This document shows, in pieces, positions 1 to 5,996 of a stretch of DNA of 5,996 bases. The stretch is from Lachnospiraceae bacterium. GTDB taxonomy: Bacteria > Bacillota > Clostridia > Lachnospirales > Lachnospiraceae. The stretch covers positions 1-5,996 of the forward strand of contig JAIKXK010000331.1 in the NCBI GenBank assembly GCA_024684155.1, in the 5' to 3' direction. The position numbers were made by a program, and so were the translations under genes. Every line of letters starts with the position of its first letter. The stretch's first letter is position 1. The notes under the pieces were generated by a model, which ran no database searches, was not told where the DNA came from, and worked only from the letters and a program-made list of their open reading frames with translations.

Positions 1-2072
1 AGTTTACTCTTTCTGTGCTCGATTTCCTTTTCCACAATATCACTTGGCGCTTGCTGATAATTCAAAAATTCATAAGAGAAAGTTCCTTCTCCACCGGTTA
101 ATGAACGAAGGGTAGTGCCATAACCATAAAGTTCAGAATCTGGAATTTCTGCAACTATTTCTGTCTTTTTTCCTTCTATTGGATTCATTCCTACTACTTT
201 ACCATGGCGTTTATTTAAATCGCCCATTACATCCCCTGTTTTATCATCAGGAATCAACACCTTAAGCTCAGATACCGGCTCTAACAAAACAGGATTTGCT
301 TCTAAAATTCCTTTTTTCAGACATTGAATGGCAGCAGTCTTAAAGGCCATTTCAGAAGAATCTACGGCATGATAACTTCCATCATATAAGTTCGCTTTTA
401 TACCAACAACAGGATAAGCTGCTAGTGGTCCTTTTTTACATCCTTCTTCTAAACCCTTTTCTACTGCAGGGAAATAATTTTTCGGTACTGCTCCACCTAC
501 AACTGTCTGACTAAATTCAAAAGCCTTATCTGTATCCCCTAGTGGTTCAAAGGTCATTTTTACATGACCATATTGACCATGACCACCAGATTGCTTTTTA
601 TATTTATACTCAACATCACATTTTCCACGAATTGTTTCTTTATAAGCAATCTTTGGTCTGAAAAGTTCAATCTCCACCTTATATTTTTCTTTTAATTTAT
701 CCCTTACAACTTCCAAGTGTTGTTCTGATATACCATAAATTAAAGTCTGATGATTTTCCCCATCATTTTTAATTTTTAATGTTAAATCTTCCTGGGCAAG
801 TTTTGTCAATCCAGCTGCAGCCTTTTCTTCTTCTCCCTTGTTTACCGGCTTATATCTCATACAGGTATAAGGAGTTGGAATGCCCGTTCGAATGTAAAGA
901 ATTGGATTAGCTTTGGTAGATAAAGAATCTGTGGTCGTTACCTTTGATAATTTACTTAAGGCTCCAATATCTCCTGCATGAAGTTCCTTTACTTCTTCTG
1001 CTTTTGATCCACAAAGCACATATAATTTTCCTATTTTTTCTTCTGCATCCTTATGCTGGTTATAAAGTACATCGTCGGTCTTTAACACTCCAGAATTTAC
1101 TTTAATCAAGGAATACTTACCTACAAAAGGATCCACAATGGTTTTAAATACATAAGCTGATTTTGGTTTTGCAAAATCATAATTAGCTTCATATACATCA
1201 TTAGATATGGCATGAATTCCTGCACATTCTCTTTTATTAGGACCAGGTAAATATTTCACCATATCTACCATAAGAGTATACATTCCACGATTTAGTAAAT
1301 TCGAACCCATTAAAACTGGAACAATACTTCCTTCCGATACATTTACTCGAAGCGCCTGTCGAATTTCATTATCAGATAATTCTTCACCATTAAAGTATCT
1401 GTCCATAAATTCTTCGGAAGTCTCTGCTACAGATTCCATTAAAGCCTCACGATAAGTTTCTAGATACTCCATTGAATAATCAGGCACATCCATTTTTTCA
1501 ACGGTTCCATCCTCTTTCCAACGTTTTGCCCGCTGCTGGATTACATTGACATATCCTACAAACTCACCATTTTCACGAATTGGTAGATGGAAAGGTGCAA
1601 TTCGTTTACCATAAAGTTCCTGTAAATCTAAAATGACCTGCTTATAGGAAACATCATCAATATCCATTCCCGTAACATAAAACATACGTGGCAAATGGTA
1701 TTTTTCACATTTTTCCCAAGCAAGTCGTGTACCAACTCCCACACCATCTTTTCCAGAAACCACAATAATTGCTGCATCAGCTGCAGTTAAGGCTTCTTCC
1801 ACTTCTCCCACAAAGTCAATAGAACCTGGTGTGTCCAAAATATTTAATTTACAATCTTCCCACAAAATAGGAACAAGAGATGTTTGAATGGATAATTTTC
1901 TCTTGATTTCCTGGGCGTCATAATCACTAATGGTATTTCCGTCCTCAACTCTTCCTGCCCGGTTGGTCATCCCTGCAAGATATGCCATGGATTCCACCAG
2001 GGAGGTTTTCCCCGCTCCCGAATGTCCTAGTAAAACAATGTTACGTATTTTGTCTGTGGTAAATACTTTCAT
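1..2072 (-). CDS. fusA2: Elongation factor G-like translational GTPase (EF-G paralogue), 3' end beyond window
   Basis: An EF-G family GTPase, which in its canonical form drives ribosomal translocation; the role of this paralogue is uncertain. The frame runs 690 codons from ATG at 2072 to the window edge without a stop. The family is about 690-700 residues, so only a few C-terminal residues should be missing. A P-loop GHSGAGKT lies at 16-23. The other G motifs differ from classic EF-G: Ser61 at the switch I Thr, DTPGS at 80-84 (usually DTPGH), TGMD at 134-137 (usually NKMD), and GSN at 256-258 (usually GSA). Domain IV is well kept, with GGHGQYG at 496-502, a VPKNYFPAVEKG segment, and DGSYH ending at His568. 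Domain V has LLEPV and a TGGEG loop. The GGHGQYG motif and length argue against a Tet(M)-type ribosome-protection protein. The start is supported by GGGGGA (2079-2084) six bases upstream. It is divergent from tyrA. The family is certain; the exact function is not. Confidence 0.93.
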   Translation of the reverse strand, partial: MKVFTTDKIRNIVLLGHSGAGKTSLVESMAYLAGMTNRAGRVEDGNTISDYDAQEIKRKLSIQTSLVPILWEDCKLNILDTPGSIDFVGEVEEALTAADAAIIVVSGKDGVGVGTRLAWEKCEKYHLPRMFYVTGMDIDDVSYKQVILDLQELYGKRIAPFHLPIRENGEFVGYVNVIQQRAKRWKEDGTVEKMDVPDYSMEYLETYREALMESVAETSEEFMDRYFNGEELSDNEIRQALRVNVSEGSIVPVLMGSNLLNRGMYTLMVDMVKYLPGPNKRECAGIHAISNDVYEANYDFAKPKSAYVFKTIVDPFVGKYSLIKVNSGVLKTDDVLYNQHKDAEEKIGKLYVLCGSKAEEVKELHAGDIGALSKLSKVTTTDSLSTKANPILYIRTGIPTPYTCMRYKPVNKGEEEKAAAGLTKLAQEDLTLKIKNDGENHQTLIYGISEQHLEVVRDKLKEKYKVEIELFRPKIAYKETIRGKCDVEYKYKKQSGGHGQYGHVKMTFEPLGDTDKAFEFSQTVVGGAVPKNYFPAVEKGLEEGCKKGPLAAYPVVGIKANLYDGSYHAVDSSEMAFKTAAIQCLKKGILEANPVLLEPVSELKVLIPDDKTGDVMGDLNKRHGKVVGMNPIEGKKTEIVAEIPDSELYGYGTTLRSLTGGEGTFSYEFLNYQQAPSDIVEKEIEHRKSK

Positions 2073-2078
2073 CTCCGG

Positions 2079-2084
2079 TCCCCC
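2079..2084 (-). promoter_or_regulatory. Ribosome binding site of the EF-G-like gene
   Basis: GGGGGA on the minus strand, six bases before the ATG at 2072. A second GGAG lies directly against the ATG and is too close to serve. No in-frame ATG occurs just upstream, so the site fixes the start at 2072. Confidence 0.55.
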
Positions 2085-2185
2085 ATTTCCTACGAGTAAG
2101 TAATTCAGTAAACAATTGAAGTCTTAGTCGTATATTTAATCTGTTAATTCAATTTTACATAAACCACTTTCAGAAAACAATGAAA

Positions 2186-2214
2186 ATTATATATTTTTTT
2201 CTAATTTTTATTAC
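2186..2214 (-). promoter_or_regulatory. Candidate sigma-A-type promoter for the EF-G-like gene
   Basis: On the minus strand a perfect TATAAT (2191 down to 2186) lies 17 bases after GTAATA (2214 down to 2209), which matches TTGACA at three of six positions. An alternative is TTGTTT (2180-2175), a 17-base spacer, then TAAAAT (2157-2152), giving a shorter leader of about 70 bases. The region is very AT-rich, so chance matches are likely and the choice between the two is unresolved. Confidence 0.3.
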
Positions 2215-2238
2215 ACCTTGTGGTAATCCTTTTAAAAT
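2210..2238 (+). promoter_or_regulatory. Candidate promoter for tyrA-aroA
   Basis: ATTACA (2210-2215, four of six matches to TTGACA), a 17-base spacer, then TAAAAT (2233-2238, five of six matches to TATAAT). Transcription would start near 2245, giving a leader of about 40 bases before the TTG at 2284. That is too short for a T-box or other riboswitch. The -35 overlaps that of the proposed minus-strand promoter and an imperfect dyad at 2210-2227. This is prediction by eye only. Confidence 0.35.
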
Positions 2239-2270
2239 GCCCATAAATACGATAAAATAAGTTAGAAATT

Positions 2271-2276
2271 GGAGGA
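2271..2276 (+). promoter_or_regulatory. Ribosome binding site that sets the tyrA start at TTG 2284
   Basis: GGAGGA lies seven bases before TTG at 2284, which is ideal spacing. An in-frame TTG at 2269 directly abuts this site and would place the Shine-Dalgarno inside the coding region with nothing comparable upstream. The downstream TTG is therefore the better start. Confidence 0.85.
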
Positions 2277-2283
2277 AAAAAGA

Positions 2284-3384
2284 TTGAAACTGAAAACTGT
2301 TGGATTTATCGGATTAGGGTTGATCGGTGGTTCTATTGCAAAAGCACTTTTAAACTACGATCCATCCATTCAAATATATGGACATGCATTTCACAAAGAA
2401 ACCTTGGAAGAAGCCTTTCACGAAGGAGTTATTTTAAACAACGACTTCCTTCCTTTAGAAAAATTTGGCTCCTTTGATCTTATATTTTTATGTTCCCCTG
2501 TAAAGGTAAATATTCATTATTTAAAAGAACTAAAGCCTTACTTAAATGAGAATTGTCTCATTACCGATGTAGGCAGTGTAAAAGGAGATATTCACGCTGC
2601 AGTGAATGCTTTAGGTTTGTCCCATCAATTTATTGGCGGTCACCCTATGACTGGATCTGAAAAAATCGGATTTAAAAATGCATCTTCTGATTTACTGGAA
2701 AATGCCTACTACATTGTTACAAACGATGGATGTAAGGATACTACTATAATCAATGAATTCTGTGATTTGATTCAATCCCTTGGTTCTATACCATTACAAT
2801 TATCCTGCAAAGAGCATGATTTTGCCACTGCAGCAATATCTCATTTTCCACATATAATGAGTGCTGCTTTAGTAAATTTGGTTAAGGATAATGAAACAAA
2901 AGAACAAACCTTAAAAACCATAGCTGCCGGAGGATTTAAGGATATCACTCGTATTTCTTCCTCCTCTCCTATTATGTGGCAAAACATTTGCTTAGAAAAC
3001 AAAGAAGAAATCTTAAATCTGATTGAACTGTATAAAATCCAGTTAAAGGATTTTGAAGAAGCCATTCGTGAAGGTAAGGAAGATAAAATTCTATCCCTGT
3101 TTTCTGATGCAAAAGATTATAGAGATTCACTGCCTTTAAAAAAGACCGGTGTATTACCTGTTACCTATGAACTATACTGCGATTTAAAAGACGAAACTGG
3201 TGGTATTGCAAAGATTGCTACCCTGCTTGCATCTAAAAATTTAAGTATTAAAAATATTGGTATTGTAAATAACAGAGAATTCGAAGCTGGTGTATTACAT
3301 ATCGAAATGGCCTCTTCCGAAGATTTAGCTTTGGCAAAGGATTTATTACAAAAAAACTCCTATGGGGTTCATACCATAGATTAA
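2284..3384 (+). CDS. tyrA: Prephenate dehydrogenase with C-terminal ACT domain
   Basis: Oxidatively decarboxylates prephenate to 4-hydroxyphenylpyruvate, the committed step to tyrosine, in the cytosol. With the TTG start at 2284 the protein has 366 residues, normal for the TyrA-plus-ACT form. An N-terminal Rossmann fold begins VGFIGLGLIGGS, with the dinucleotide-binding GLGLIGG at 10-16. Next come DVGSVK (Ser98), GGHPMTGSE with the likely catalytic His120, ISHFPH (His187), and the substrate-binding Arg223 in the FKDITRI segment; these assignments follow the Aquifex-type enzyme from memory. Residues from about 291 to the end form an ACT domain (TYELYCDLKDETGGIAKIA), which usually gives feedback control by tyrosine. 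There is no fused chorismate mutase. It is the first gene of a two-gene operon, with aroA 12 bases downstream. An in-frame TTG at 2269 would add five residues but overlaps the ribosome binding site. NAD rather than NADP preference is not asserted. Confidence 0.96.
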   Translation: MKLKTVGFIGLGLIGGSIAKALLNYDPSIQIYGHAFHKETLEEAFHEGVILNNDFLPLEKFGSFDLIFLCSPVKVNIHYLKELKPYLNENCLITDVGSVKGDIHAAVNALGLSHQFIGGHPMTGSEKIGFKNASSDLLENAYYIVTNDGCKDTTIINEFCDLIQSLGSIPLQLSCKEHDFATAAISHFPHIMSAALVNLVKDNETKEQTLKTIAAGGFKDITRISSSSPIMWQNICLENKEEILNLIELYKIQLKDFEEAIREGKEDKILSLFSDAKDYRDSLPLKKTGVLPVTYELYCDLKDETGGIAKIATLLASKNLSIKNIGIVNNREFEAGVLHIEMASSEDLALAKDLLQKNSYGVHTID

Positions 3385-3388
3385 AGGA
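3383..3388 (+). promoter_or_regulatory. Ribosome binding site of aroA
   Basis: AAAGGA overlaps the tyrA stop codon and ends eight bases before the aroA ATG at 3397. This indicates that aroA is translated from the tyrA transcript with its own initiation signal. Confidence 0.7.
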
Positions 3389-3396
3389 AAAGAAAA

Positions 3397-4695
3397 ATGA
3401 AAAAAGTAAACTCACTAAAAGGAAAAATAAAAGTACCTGGAGATAAATCAATCTCCCATAGAGGAATCATGTTTGGCTCTATTTCAGAGGGAATCACGGA
3501 ATTAGATGGATTTTTAAATGGTGCTGACTGTATCTCTACTATGAACTGTTTTAAACATATGGGAATAAATATTTCCCATGAGAATGAACATGTCATTATT
3601 CACGGAAAAGGACTTCATGGCCTTAATGCTCCATTAGAGACCCTTGATGTTGGAAATAGTGGAACAACCACAAGATTAATCAGCGGTATTTTATCTGGCC
3701 AGACCTTCTCTTCTACATTAAATGGAGATGCTTCCATTCAAGCACGTCCAATGAAAAGAATTATGACCCCTCTTCGATTAATGGGCGCTGATATTGTATC
3801 GGAAAAAAATAACGACTGTGCACCTCTTCTTATTTCTCCAGTGAAACAAGGATTAAAAGGAATTCATTACGATTCTCCTGTTGCATCTGCTCAAGTAAAA
3901 TCCTGTATTTTGTTAGCAGGATTATATGCAGATGATAAAACCACTGTAACAGAACCTGTTCTATCCAGAAACCATACAGAACTTATGTTAAGGGGATTTG
4001 GCGCTGATGTTACCTCTAAAGGCACTACAGCTACCATAGCTCCTAATCCATCTTTATCCGGTCAAAAGATTTTTGTCCCTGGGGATATTTCTTCTGCAGC
4101 ATATTTTATTGTGGCAGGAGCCATTTGCCAACATTCAGATTTACTAATTGAAAATGTAAATACCAACCCTACTCGTGCCGGAATTATATCCGTCGCTTTA
4201 TCTATGGGCGCTTCTTTAGAACTTCTGAATAAACGAAATGTCTCTGGTGAAGAGGTTTGTGATTTACACGTAAAAACTTCTGATTTACATGGTTGTGAAA
4301 TCAAAGGAGACATTATTCCCACCTTAATAGATGAGATTCCAATTATTTGCGTTATGGCTGCCTGTGCAAAGGGTGACACTATAATTTCTGATGCTTCTGA
4401 ATTAAAAGTTAAAGAATCTAATCGAATTGATACTGTGATAGAAAATTTAAAAGCTATGGGGGTTTCCTGTGAAGCTAAGGAAGATGGTATGATTATTCAT
4501 GGCCAATCAAATGAAAAAGGCCACGATTTCTTTTACGGAGCCCAAATTAAAACATATATGGATCATCGAATTGCTATGTCCTTCGCCATTGCTTCTCTTT
4601 GTGCTACAGGCGAAACAACACTTGATCATCCTGAATGCGTGGATATTTCTTATCCAGAATTTTATAAAACACTAACTTCTATTTCTAATAAATAA
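3397..4695 (+). CDS. aroA: 3-phosphoshikimate 1-carboxyvinyltransferase (EPSP synthase), class II type
   Basis: Joins phosphoenolpyruvate to shikimate 3-phosphate to give EPSP, the sixth shikimate pathway step, in the cytosol. At 432 residues it is full length. Family motifs run in order: PGDKSISHR (Lys17, Arg22), GNSGTTTR at 86-93, the RPMKR segment near 117-121, SAQVKS at 164-169, SRNHTE near 190-195, PGDISSAA near 228-235, LIDEIP with likely catalytic Asp312, ELKVKESNRID with Lys339, Glu340 and Arg343, and DHRIAMS from 389. The sequence closely follows the Bacillus subtilis enzyme as recalled. The PEP-site loop reads GNSGTTTRL, without the Pro found in the class I TAMRPL motif, so it is assigned to class II, a class known for lower glyphosate sensitivity. 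Gly89, the counterpart of E. coli Gly96, is retained, so actual tolerance cannot be predicted. It is co-transcribed with tyrA. Its stop is one base from the stop of the convergent Gx-transporter gene. Confidence 0.98.
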   Translation: MKKVNSLKGKIKVPGDKSISHRGIMFGSISEGITELDGFLNGADCISTMNCFKHMGINISHENEHVIIHGKGLHGLNAPLETLDVGNSGTTTRLISGILSGQTFSSTLNGDASIQARPMKRIMTPLRLMGADIVSEKNNDCAPLLISPVKQGLKGIHYDSPVASAQVKSCILLAGLYADDKTTVTEPVLSRNHTELMLRGFGADVTSKGTTATIAPNPSLSGQKIFVPGDISSAAYFIVAGAICQHSDLLIENVNTNPTRAGIISVALSMGASLELLNKRNVSGEEVCDLHVKTSDLHGCEIKGDIIPTLIDEIPIICVMAACAKGDTIISDASELKVKESNRIDTVIENLKAMGVSCEAKEDGMIIHGQSNEKGHDFFYGAQIKTYMDHRIAMSFAIASLCATGETTLDHPECVDISYPEFYKTLTSISNK

Positions 4696-4696
4696 T

Positions 4697-5191
4697 CTAA
4701 TCATTTAAAGGGGGCAAACGTTTTACTATTTCACCACACAGGATTCCAACTAGTACTCCTGCTATGGTACCACTAATCATAAGTACCGGTAGATAGTAAA
4801 CTAAAGCCCCTGTTTCTAATACAAAGCTAGCTACTACTATTTGTCCAATATTATGGCAGACTCCTCCCGCCACAGAAATTCCCAGGGTAGAAAAGGTTTT
4901 TTTTCGAAGCAAAAGACTCATAGCTGCAAAACTTAGAATTCCTCCAGCTAAACTATATAATAAAGAATAAGCATTTCCAAAACTTAGTCCCACTAAAATA
5001 ATACGAATAACATTAATGAATAGAGCTTCTTTTTTACCAAAATTTATAAGTGCAATTAAAACGACTAAATTGGTAAGTCCAAGTTTTACTCCTGGAATAG
5101 CTATAAACACTGGAATCAGACTTTCTATATAACTTAATACAAAGGCCAATGCAATTAAAAGGCCAAACAAGGCAATTTTTTTGCTTTTCAT
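4697..5191 (-). CDS. Gx transporter family integral membrane protein (Hpre_diP_synt_I family, EetB-like)
   Basis: A 164-residue, very hydrophobic protein with about five or six membrane segments, near residues 6-24, 37-52, 58-70, 74-95, 105-126 and 129-153. It carries the family signatures PGVKLGLTN at 33-41, the Gly-rich stretch around GLSFGNAYSLLYSLAGG at 68-84, and GGVCHNIGQIVVA at 109-121. Its size and shape resemble ECF transporter S components. The family was historically annotated as heptaprenyl diphosphate synthase component I, but it has no DDxxD prenyltransferase motif, so that enzymatic name is not supported. In Gram-positive extracellular electron transfer loci a relative (EetB) sits beside a NusG-II protein (EetA), as here; the substrate is unknown. 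The ATG at 5191 is one base past the upstream gene's stop (TAATATG). No good Shine-Dalgarno is visible, which suggests translation by re-initiation. It is the last gene of the minus-strand operon. Confidence 0.88.
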   Translation of the reverse strand: MKSKKIALFGLLIALAFVLSYIESLIPVFIAIPGVKLGLTNLVVLIALINFGKKEALFINVIRIILVGLSFGNAYSLLYSLAGGILSFAAMSLLLRKKTFSTLGISVAGGVCHNIGQIVVASFVLETGALVYYLPVLMISGTIAGVLVGILCGEIVKRLPPLND

Positions 5192-5192
5192 A

Positions 5193-5561
5193 TTATTGTG
5201 ACACCGTATCTACTTCGGCATCTTCTCCTTTATTTACAATTTCGGCTACCACACGATGAGGTAAGCAAACTATGGTTTCTCCTACCGATTCAATAGTGCC
5301 TGATTTTACACAGACTAAATCTGGACAGTCAGCATCTTTAAAATACGCCTTTCTATCTTTAATGACTAAAGTATTATATCCGCCATGATATCCACTTAAT
5401 TCATACGTACCATTTTCTGATAAATCATAGGTTGCCACCACATTCCCATCTATAGAAATCTGTACAAAAGAACCGGAACTTTTTGTCATATTTAACACAA
5501 AAAGTCCGGCTCCACTAATCATTAGTATTGTTAAAATTAAAATAATATCGTTCTTTTTCAT
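5193..5561 (-). CDS. NusG domain II-containing membrane-anchored protein (EetA-like)
   Basis: A 122-residue protein with an N-terminal signal anchor (about residues 5-24, preceded by MKKND) and a soluble domain that should face outside the cell. The domain (about 32-110) matches the NusG_II family: a short beta-rich start (VQISIDGNVVATYDL), then a conserved cysteine block with Cys79, Cys84 and Cys99 in the pattern CPDLVC followed later by IVCLPHRVV, with His102. It lacks the NGN and KOW regions of transcription factor NusG, so it is not that factor. Relatives pair with Gx-family membrane proteins and, in Listeria-type loci, belong to flavin-based extracellular electron transfer. The cysteines could form a disulfide or bind a cofactor; neither can be decided here. 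The ATG at 5561 follows the preceding gene's stop by three bases with no visible Shine-Dalgarno, consistent with translational coupling. The next gene starts one base after its stop. Confidence 0.87.
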   Translation of the reverse strand: MKKNDIILILTILMISGAGLFVLNMTKSSGSFVQISIDGNVVATYDLSENGTYELSGYHGGYNTLVIKDRKAYFKDADCPDLVCVKSGTIESVGETIVCLPHRVVAEIVNKGEDAEVDTVSQ

Positions 5562-5564
5562 AAA

Positions 5565-5996
5565 TTATAAACTGGTACGAACAATCTTAGGTTTATAGCC
5601 ACCTTTATCTAAGGCGTCTAGGATTTGTTCTTTATGTTCTTTACCAAAAGCTTCTAAGGTAATACGTAGTTCCACCTCTACATTTCGATTGGTAGATACA
5701 AACTGATTATGCTCTAATTTAATAACATTACCCTGAACATCAGCAATGGTCTGTGAAACAGCTGCAAGCTGTCCCGGTTTATCTGGAAGTAATACAGAAA
5801 CAGTAAAGATACGGTCTCTAAATATCAATCCCTGCTGTACTACAGAGGACATGGTAATAACATCCATGTTGCCGCCTGATAAAATACATACAACATTTTT
5901 TCCCTTTGCCTTTAATTTTGTCGCTGCCGCAAAGGTAAGTAATCCTGAGTTTTCTACAATCATTTTATGATTTTCTACCATATCAAGAAAAGCTCC
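5565..5996 (-). CDS. ilvA: Threonine ammonia-lyase, C-terminal part (PLP domain end plus ACT domain), 5' end beyond window
   Basis: Deaminates threonine to 2-oxobutyrate and ammonia using PLP, feeding isoleucine synthesis or threonine fermentation. The last 143 residues are present. The frame stays open to the window edge, where it reads GAFLDMVENHKM, so the ATG at 5981 is an internal Met and not the start. The visible part has the end of the catalytic domain with LSGGNMD, whose Ser contacts the PLP ring in this family, then one ACT domain beginning RIFTVSVLLPDKPGQLAAVS, with LEHNQF and VELRITLEAFG following. A single ACT of this kind fits the roughly 400-residue clostridial and biodegradative form rather than the 500-residue IlvA with doubled regulatory domains. 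Anabolic or catabolic use cannot be settled; the symbol is the customary one. It is the upstream gene of the minus-strand set, and its TAA is three bases from the NusG-II start. The lysine and glycine loops of the active site lie outside the window. Confidence 0.94.
   Translation of the reverse strand, partial: GAFLDMVENHKMIVENSGLLTFAAATKLKAKGKNVVCILSGGNMDVITMSSVVQQGLIFRDRIFTVSVLLPDKPGQLAAVSQTIADVQGNVIKLEHNQFVSTNRNVEVELRITLEAFGKEHKEQILDALDKGGYKPKIVRTSL

Noticed and set aside
1..2072. Tetracycline resistance ribosome-protection protein.
   Set aside because: The protein is longer than the roughly 640-residue Tet(M) type, and its domain IV has the EF-G motif GGHGQYG rather than the Tet(M) version.
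2069..2086. A five-codon minus-strand frame (ATG to TGA) whose stop overlaps the EF-G-like start as ATGA, like a leader peptide.
   Set aside because: Its ATG runs straight into the GGGGGA that serves the main start, it has no distinctive codons, and so short a frame is expected by chance.
2087..2270. T-box, riboswitch or attenuator upstream of tyrA.
   Set aside because: No T-box GGTGG-type core, no Tyr-rich leader peptide and no GC-rich terminator hairpin. The only stem seen, TTTCA/TGAAA near 2168-2185, is five pairs and A/T-rich.
4062..4379. A 105-codon open frame antisense to aroA on the minus strand.
   Set aside because: It lies wholly inside a well-supported aroA, its translation resembles no family I know, and it has no evident ribosome binding site. 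Shorter antisense frames over tyrA (2841-3065, 3248-3451), the start of aroA (3381-3596) and the threonine ammonia-lyase (5746-5970) are rejected for the same reasons.
4697..5191. Heptaprenyl diphosphate synthase component I.
   Set aside because: This is an old family label. The protein is a multi-span membrane protein without prenyltransferase Asp-rich motifs, and no component II is adjacent.
5193..5561. Transcription antitermination factor NusG.
   Set aside because: Only the NusG-II insert-type domain is present, behind a membrane anchor; the NGN and KOW domains are absent.
5565..5981. A complete 138-residue ACT protein starting at ATG 5981.
   Set aside because: The frame continues upstream to the window edge with family-consistent residues (GAFLD before the Met), and the LSGGNMD segment belongs to the PLP catalytic domain, so this is the tail of a larger enzyme.

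Overview
The window is AT-rich, with A/T-biased third codon positions and strong Shine-Dalgarno sites in front of some genes. Together with the protein variants (Bacillus-type class II EPSP synthase, ACT-containing TyrA, a clostridial-type EF-G paralogue, and a NusG-II/Gx-transporter pair), this points to a low-GC Firmicute. It is most likely an anaerobic Clostridia member such as a Lachnospiraceae species. That placement comes from remembered family features, not from a search.

Layout. (1) Positions 1-2072, minus strand: an EF-G-like translational GTPase, complete at its N-terminus and probably missing only its last few residues at the window edge. (2) Positions 2073-2283: a divergent AT-rich intergenic region carrying candidate overlapping promoters. 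(3) Positions 2284-4695, plus strand: a two-gene aromatic amino acid operon, tyrA (prephenate dehydrogenase with an ACT domain) then aroA (EPSP synthase), 12 nt apart. (4) Positions 4697-5996, minus strand, converging on aroA with one base between the stop codons: a tightly packed set of three genes. In transcription order these are a threonine ammonia-lyase (only its C-terminus is in the window), a small membrane-anchored NusG-domain-II protein, and a Gx-transporter-family membrane protein. The spacers are 3 nt and 1 nt.

Function. AroA makes EPSP, the chorismate precursor, and TyrA commits prephenate to tyrosine, probably under end-product control through its ACT domain. The threonine ammonia-lyase makes 2-oxobutyrate for isoleucine synthesis or threonine fermentation and also ends in an ACT domain. 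The NusG-II and Gx proteins resemble the EetA/EetB pair of Gram-positive extracellular electron transfer loci. No flavin transferase, NADH dehydrogenase or quinone gene is visible here, so that role is inference.

No clearly undescribed system is visible. The points most worth a second look are the EF-G paralogue with four altered GTPase motifs beside an intact domain IV, and the translational coupling of an amino acid deaminase to a putative membrane redox pair. No tRNA, rRNA, CRISPR array, insertion sequence, riboswitch or convincing intrinsic terminator was found.
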